A stretch of DNA of 64,000 nucleotides. It comes from UBA10438 sp044238605. GTDB lineage: Bacteria > Bacteroidota > Ignavibacteria > Kapaibacteriales > Kapaibacteriaceae. The stretch is from the NCBI GenBank assembly GCA_044238605.1, contig JBIICY010000009.1, positions 26,464 through 90,463 of the forward strand, in the 5' to 3' direction. Position numbers and translations under genes: made by a program. This document shows, in pieces, positions 60,081 to 64,000 of this stretch. Each line of letters starts with the position of its first letter. Positions within the stretch are counted from its first letter, which is position 1. The notes below the pieces were generated by a model. That model had not been told where the DNA came from. It saw nothing but the letters and a program-made list of their open reading frames with translations, and did not search any database.

Positions 60081-63000
60081 ATGCGATTGTTCATTGTCAC
60101 ACTTGTTCTCGCCACCATTGCCGTATTCGGCATTTCGGCGCAGCAAACCCCTCCACGGTTGTTTACCTACCAGGGGGTTCTCATCACGCCGAATGGGAAC
60201 GCCGTTCCTGACGGCACCTATCAATTGTCGATCAGGTTATACTCAACTCCCGTAGACGGCATAGCAGTCTGGGAGGAACAACATTCTGTGGTTACCACTA
60301 ATGGCGTGTTCGATGCGCTACTTGGATCCACAAGCCCCTTGCCGGTAGATTTTGCAACCTCGTACTGGCTCGCTGTTGAACTTCGGGGCGAAGATGAAAT
60401 GCTTCCCCGCACGCGATTGTCTGCCGTGCCATATGCGCTCTACAGCGATAGAGCACGCATAGCCGACAGCCTTAGCGCCGATGCAACGGGCGTTGTGCGC
60501 AGTATCAATGGAGCCGATGGAGCTCTTCTCCTGGAAGGGGCTGGCTCAACGCTGATCTCGCAGCAGGGAAACAGGTTTACGATTGCTACTCCAGCAGCGG
60601 TAGAGCGCATCATTTCTCTTGACGGGTCGCTGCAGGTTCGCAACGTCAATAGTAAAGATGTTGACCTTGCGATTCAGGCTGTAGATCCAATCAAGATCCT
60701 CCGAGGCGGCGCCGAGCATGGTCATGTTCTGATGTGGGATACCACCTATGCAGCATGGACGCCACGAGAGGTAACAACTGGTGGAACGACTGACGCCATT
60801 AAGATTGGTGATGCTGCCGGTGGAGACCTCACGGGCACATATCCTAATCCGCTGATTCGCAATGGAGCTGTTACAACGCCCAAAATCCAAGATGGTGCCG
60901 TTAGCACAAGCAAGATTGCCGACGGTGCCGTTGTGTCAAGTAAGATCGCTGATGATGCTGTAACGACGCAGAAGATTCTCGACGGAGCCGTAACAACTGA
61001 GAAGATCCGTGCCGATGCAGTTACCTCCGATAAAATGTCCCCCACGGGCGTGCGCCCGGGCACGTATGGAGATGTAGGCACAATCCCTGTGTTCACCGTT
61101 GATAGAGCCGGACGCATCACGTTCGTACAGAATGTGCCAGCTGGTCCGGGAGATCCCAATGGTCCGGCAGGCGGAGATCTCTACGGTTTCTACCCAAATC
61201 CAACACTGAAAACAACTGGTGTTGTTGCAAACACTTACGGGGATGAAACACATGTACCGCACATCACAGTAGATGAGAAAGGACGCCTGACGCAAGCGAT
61301 GAATGTTGCTATCCGTCCACGCACAGGTGATGCATCAGATATCATCTCAACTGGCACGCTTGATGATCAGAACATGCAGATCAAGCCAAACCGCGTAGGC
61401 AGCGACGAACTCGTCGATATTCCAGGCTTGCCCCTTACCGAACAAGGAACCGGGCTACTGATTCCCGTGATCAGCGTAGACCAGGATGGCCGCGTTCGCA
61501 CGCTGCGTCAGACGCCCGTGCTTGCCATGCAGCCCGGCGATGTAGCTGGTGGTGACCTTACAGGGTTTTATCCAAACCCGCAGATCAATGTCACCAATGC
61601 GGGTAATCGGATCATTACTGCAATCAATAACGAGCAGACGCTCGTGATCGACGGATCGCGCATTGAGTCACCACTAGCGCTGCCAGGCTCGGACATCAGC
61701 GTAAGCGGCAAGCTTGATTCAATGGATCTGCAAGTAAAGGCCGGAGTGATCGGTGCCACGGAACTGGCAAATCTTCATGGCACAGCGATCGGTCCGGTTG
61801 GAAATGAAAACTATGTTCCGGTTATCTCCATCGATGTGGACGGACGTGTTACAACGCTCACATCAACACCCATCAACGCACTCAAACCCGGTGATGTTGC
61901 AGGTGGCGATCTCACCGGCACGTATCCAAATCCGCGACTCAACGTTACAACGTCCGGTGAATCAATCATCAATGCGATTAACAACTCTACTTCATTGGTC
62001 GTCATCGATGCATCCAAGATCGAGCATCCAGGCACAGTAACAGCATCGGATCTCACGGTTACAGGTCACCTAGACTCGATGAACCTGCAAATCAAGAGTG
62101 GCGCTGTTGGTGCTAATGAGCTGGCTAATCTGCATGCATCCGGAATCGGGCCCGTCGGAGCGGCAACAACTGTACCGATCGTTACGATCGACCAGGACGG
62201 CCGTGTAACTGGGCTTACATCGACCACCATTTCAGGTGTAGCACCAGCTGGTCCGGCAGGGGGCGACCTAACAGGAACATATCCGAATCCATCGCTGGCA
62301 TCATCCGGTGTCGCGGCAGGTACGTACGGAAGCCCTACAATGGTTGCGCGTGTTACAGTTGATACAAAGGGACGTGTTACCAACGCAGCATCATTGCTCA
62401 TTGAACCTTCGACCTCAGGTGCATCTGATATCACTGTAGGAGGAACGATCGACGTGATGAACCTCCAGATCGCAGCCAACACAGTAGGCGCAAGTGAACT
62501 TAGTTCAACCACAGTAACACCAGGGGTCTACGGCACATCGATGCAGGTTCCTCAGTTCGCTGTCGATGCAGACGGTCGTATCACTAGTGTTGTTAACACG
62601 ACCATCTCAGGAGTACTTCCTGGCGGGTCTGCAGGGGGCGACCTCACGGGCACGTATCCAAACCCCGCGATTGCAAGCACTGCAGGCGAACACATCTCAA
62701 CGGCTATCAATGCGTCGGCCTCAACGCGAATCACTGCAGCGAAGATCTCGCAGGCTGTTGATGCAGTTGCATCCGACATCGATGCAACAGGAGATCTCAA
62801 CGCACTCGTGCTTGATATCAAGCCCGGTGTTGTTGGAGCACCAGAGCTTGCTTCCACAGCAGTAACGCTTGGAACGTATGGTTCTGCAACACAGGTGGCG
62901 CAGTTTACGGTTGATGCAGACGGACGCCTTACGAGCGCCGCGAATGTTACGATTGTGCCTTCAACAGTTGCTGGATCGGATGCGGCAGTAACAGGCAACA

Positions 63001-64000
63001 TCAACACGATGAATCTGCAACTAGGCACAGACGTAGTAGGTCCGCTAGAGCTTGCCCCAACAACGGTAGGTGCTGGCACGTATGGTACATCAACACAGAT
63101 ACCACAGTTTACGGTAGATGCAGACGGACGTCTTACAAGCGCGTCGAACGTAACAATCACGGGCACATCACCGGGTGGTGCAGCAGGGGGCGACCTCACA
63201 GGCACGTATCCGAACCCGTCTATCGCGACCACTGCTGGAGAGCACATCTCAACGGCAATCAACACCTCAGCAACAACGCGAATCAGCGCATCAAAGATCT
63301 CTGCTGCGACAGATGCAGTATCATCAGACATCGATGCTACAGGCGATCTTAATGCACTTGTCCTCGATATCAAGACGGGCGTGGTCGGCGCACCAGAGCT
63401 CGCTTCAACCGCTGTTGCAGCCGGCAGCTACGGTACATCAACGCAGGTGGGGCAGTTTGCGGTTGATGCAGACGGACGCCTCACGAGCGCCGCGAATGTT
63501 ACGATTGTGCCTTCAACAGTTGCCGGATCGGATGCGGCAGTAACAGGCAACATCAACACGATGAACCTGCAGCTGGGCACAGACGTAGTTGGTCCGGTAG
63601 AGCTTGCCCCAACAACGGTCGCTGCCAATACGTACGGCTCATCAACACAGATCCCACAGTTTACGGTAGACGCAGACGGACGTCTTACAAGCGCGTCGAA
63701 CGTAACAATCACGGGCACATCACCGGGTGGTGCAGCAGGGGGCGACCTCACAGGCACGTATCCGAACCCGTCTATCGCGACCACTGCTGGAGAGCACATC
63801 TCAACGGCAATCAACACCTCAGCAACAACGCGAATCAGCGCATCAAAGATCTCTGCTGCGACAGATGCAGTATCATCAGACATCGATGCTACAGGCGATC
63901 TTAATGCACTTGTCCTCGATATCAAGACGGGCGTGGTTGGCGCACCAGAGCTCGCTTCAACTGCGGTTGCAGCCGGCAGCTATGGTACATCAACGCAGGT
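60081..64000 (+). CDS. Tail-fibre-like repeat protein, exported (3' end beyond window)
   Basis: At least 1306 residues, open at the right edge. The start at ATG 60081 follows GAGGAG and gives a signal peptide, MRLFIVTLVLATIAVFGISA-Q. An N-terminal domain of about 120 residues (PPRLFTYQGVLITPNGNAV, ELRGEDEMLPRTRLSAVPYAL) opens it. Next come about seven repeats of DGAVTTEKI type. A long array follows, built from GGDLTGTYPNP, TVDADGRLTSASNVTI and DLNALVLDIK blocks. This architecture occurs in phage tail fibres and in surface proteins of Bacteroidota relatives. No other phage gene is near, and the signal peptide argues for a host surface protein. The C-terminus (possibly a self-cleaving chaperone) is out of view. 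Confidence 0.82.
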   Translation, partial: MRLFIVTLVLATIAVFGISAQQTPPRLFTYQGVLITPNGNAVPDGTYQLSIRLYSTPVDGIAVWEEQHSVVTTNGVFDALLGSTSPLPVDFATSYWLAVELRGEDEMLPRTRLSAVPYALYSDRARIADSLSADATGVVRSINGADGALLLEGAGSTLISQQGNRFTIATPAAVERIISLDGSLQVRNVNSKDVDLAIQAVDPIKILRGGAEHGHVLMWDTTYAAWTPREVTTGGTTDAIKIGDAAGGDLTGTYPNPLIRNGAVTTPKIQDGAVSTSKIADGAVVSSKIADDAVTTQKILDGAVTTEKIRADAVTSDKMSPTGVRPGTYGDVGTIPVFTVDRAGRITFVQNVPAGPGDPNGPAGGDLYGFYPNPTLKTTGVVANTYGDETHVPHITVDEKGRLTQAMNVAIRPRTGDASDIISTGTLDDQNMQIKPNRVGSDELVDIPGLPLTEQGTGLLIPVISVDQDGRVRTLRQTPVLAMQPGDVAGGDLTGFYPNPQINVTNAGNRIITAINNEQTLVIDGSRIESPLALPGSDISVSGKLDSMDLQVKAGVIGATELANLHGTAIGPVGNENYVPVISIDVDGRVTTLTSTPINALKPGDVAGGDLTGTYPNPRLNVTTSGESIINAINNSTSLVVIDASKIEHPGTVTASDLTVTGHLDSMNLQIKSGAVGANELANLHASGIGPVGAATTVPIVTIDQDGRVTGLTSTTISGVAPAGPAGGDLTGTYPNPSLASSGVAAGTYGSPTMVARVTVDTKGRVTNAASLLIEPSTSGASDITVGGTIDVMNLQIAANTVGASELSSTTVTPGVYGTSMQVPQFAVDADGRITSVVNTTISGVLPGGSAGGDLTGTYPNPAIASTAGEHISTAINASASTRITAAKISQAVDAVASDIDATGDLNALVLDIKPGVVGAPELASTAVTLGTYGSATQVAQFTVDADGRLTSAANVTIVPSTVAGSDAAVTGNINTMNLQLGTDVVGPLELAPTTVGAGTYGTSTQIPQFTVDADGRLTSASNVTITGTSPGGAAGGDLTGTYPNPSIATTAGEHISTAINTSATTRISASKISAATDAVSSDIDATGDLNALVLDIKTGVVGAPELASTAVAAGSYGTSTQVGQFAVDADGRLTSAANVTIVPSTVAGSDAAVTGNINTMNLQLGTDVVGPVELAPTTVAANTYGSSTQIPQFTVDADGRLTSASNVTITGTSPGGAAGGDLTGTYPNPSIATTAGEHISTAINTSATTRISASKISAATDAVSSDIDATGDLNALVLDIKTGVVGAPELASTAVAAGSYGTSTQ
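62631..64000 (+). repeat. 552-base tandem repeat within the tail-fibre-like gene
   Basis: The anchor GCAGGGGGCG recurs at 62631, 63183 and 63735, spacing of exactly 552 bases (184 codons). The copies starting at 63183 and 63735 differ at only a few bases over the stretch visible in both, while the copy at 62631 is more diverged. The array continues past the window. Confidence 0.9.

Noticed and set aside
62552..63373. Long minus-strand frame of 273 codons, and another at 63428-63925
   Set aside because: Both are antisense to the tandem repeat of the tail-fibre-like gene; the repetitive composition keeps the frame open.
60081..64000. Prophage region
   Set aside because: Tail-fibre-like repeats occur, but there is a signal peptide and no capsid, terminase, portal or lysis gene nearby.

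Overview
This is a chromosomal window from a bacterium of the Bacteroidota/Chlorobiota (FCB) superphylum. A Kapabacteria- or Ignavibacteria-like lineage is my best guess. The main clues are several exported proteins that end in type IX secretion (T9SS) type A sorting domains, OmpA-type outer-membrane proteins, few clear Shine-Dalgarno sites, and many 4-base ATGA overlaps between consecutive genes. The taxonomic call is inference. No tRNA, rRNA or CRISPR array was seen.

Layout. 1-8 kb: the 5' part of leuS (cut by the window edge), a bifunctional PlsC-GNAT lipid acyltransferase, an aldo/keto reductase, an outer-membrane protein coupled to a Gfo/Idh/MocA dehydrogenase, and an extended SDR. 8-13 kb: three exported proteins. 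A YVTN beta-propeller and a beta-lactamase-fold protein share the same C-terminal Ig-plus-T9SS module, and a second beta-lactamase-fold protein is divergent. 13-22 kb: an ECF sigma/anti-sigma pair, divergent from a surface-protein operon (truncated propeller remnant, WD40 protein, large T9SS-sorted propeller, tandem-OmpA protein). 22-27 kb: two Crp/Fnr regulators interleaved with two NAD(P) oxidoreductases, a tocopherol-cyclase-like protein and two small beta-barrels that share a near-identical promoter. 27-33 kb: a roughly 5 kb segment (hipBA, an epimerase remnant, a second sigma/anti-sigma pair) bounded by about 260-bp direct repeats. These repeats carry the 3' end of xerC, and intact xerC lies at the right boundary.

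33-44 kb: one long operon begins with two enzymes of the 2-aminomuconate branch of tryptophan/2-aminophenol breakdown. It continues with a 1582-residue glycine-rich T9SS protein, a second tandem-OmpA protein paralogous to the one at 20-22 kb, and a family 5 substrate-binding lipoprotein. 44-48 kb: a Y-family polymerase, a RelE/HigB-type toxin-antitoxin pair, and feoAB behind a perfect palindrome. 48-57 kb: mgtE, a five-gene TolC-MacA-ATPase-permease-permease export operon, and two exported proteins of unknown function. 57-64 kb: typA, a lipoprotein, a small His-rich membrane protein, and a large tail-fibre-like repeat protein that runs off the right edge and contains a 552-bp tandem duplication.

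The dominant theme is the cell envelope: T9SS cargo, OmpA anchors, efflux, metal transport, lipid acylation and sigma/anti-sigma pairs that may sense the surface. The best candidates for something undescribed are the two paralogous 'T9SS cargo + tandem OmpA' operons, the anti-sigma factors with beta-rich or CTD-like extracytoplasmic ends, the Crp/Fnr cluster with its duplicated promoter, and the xerC-bounded segment.
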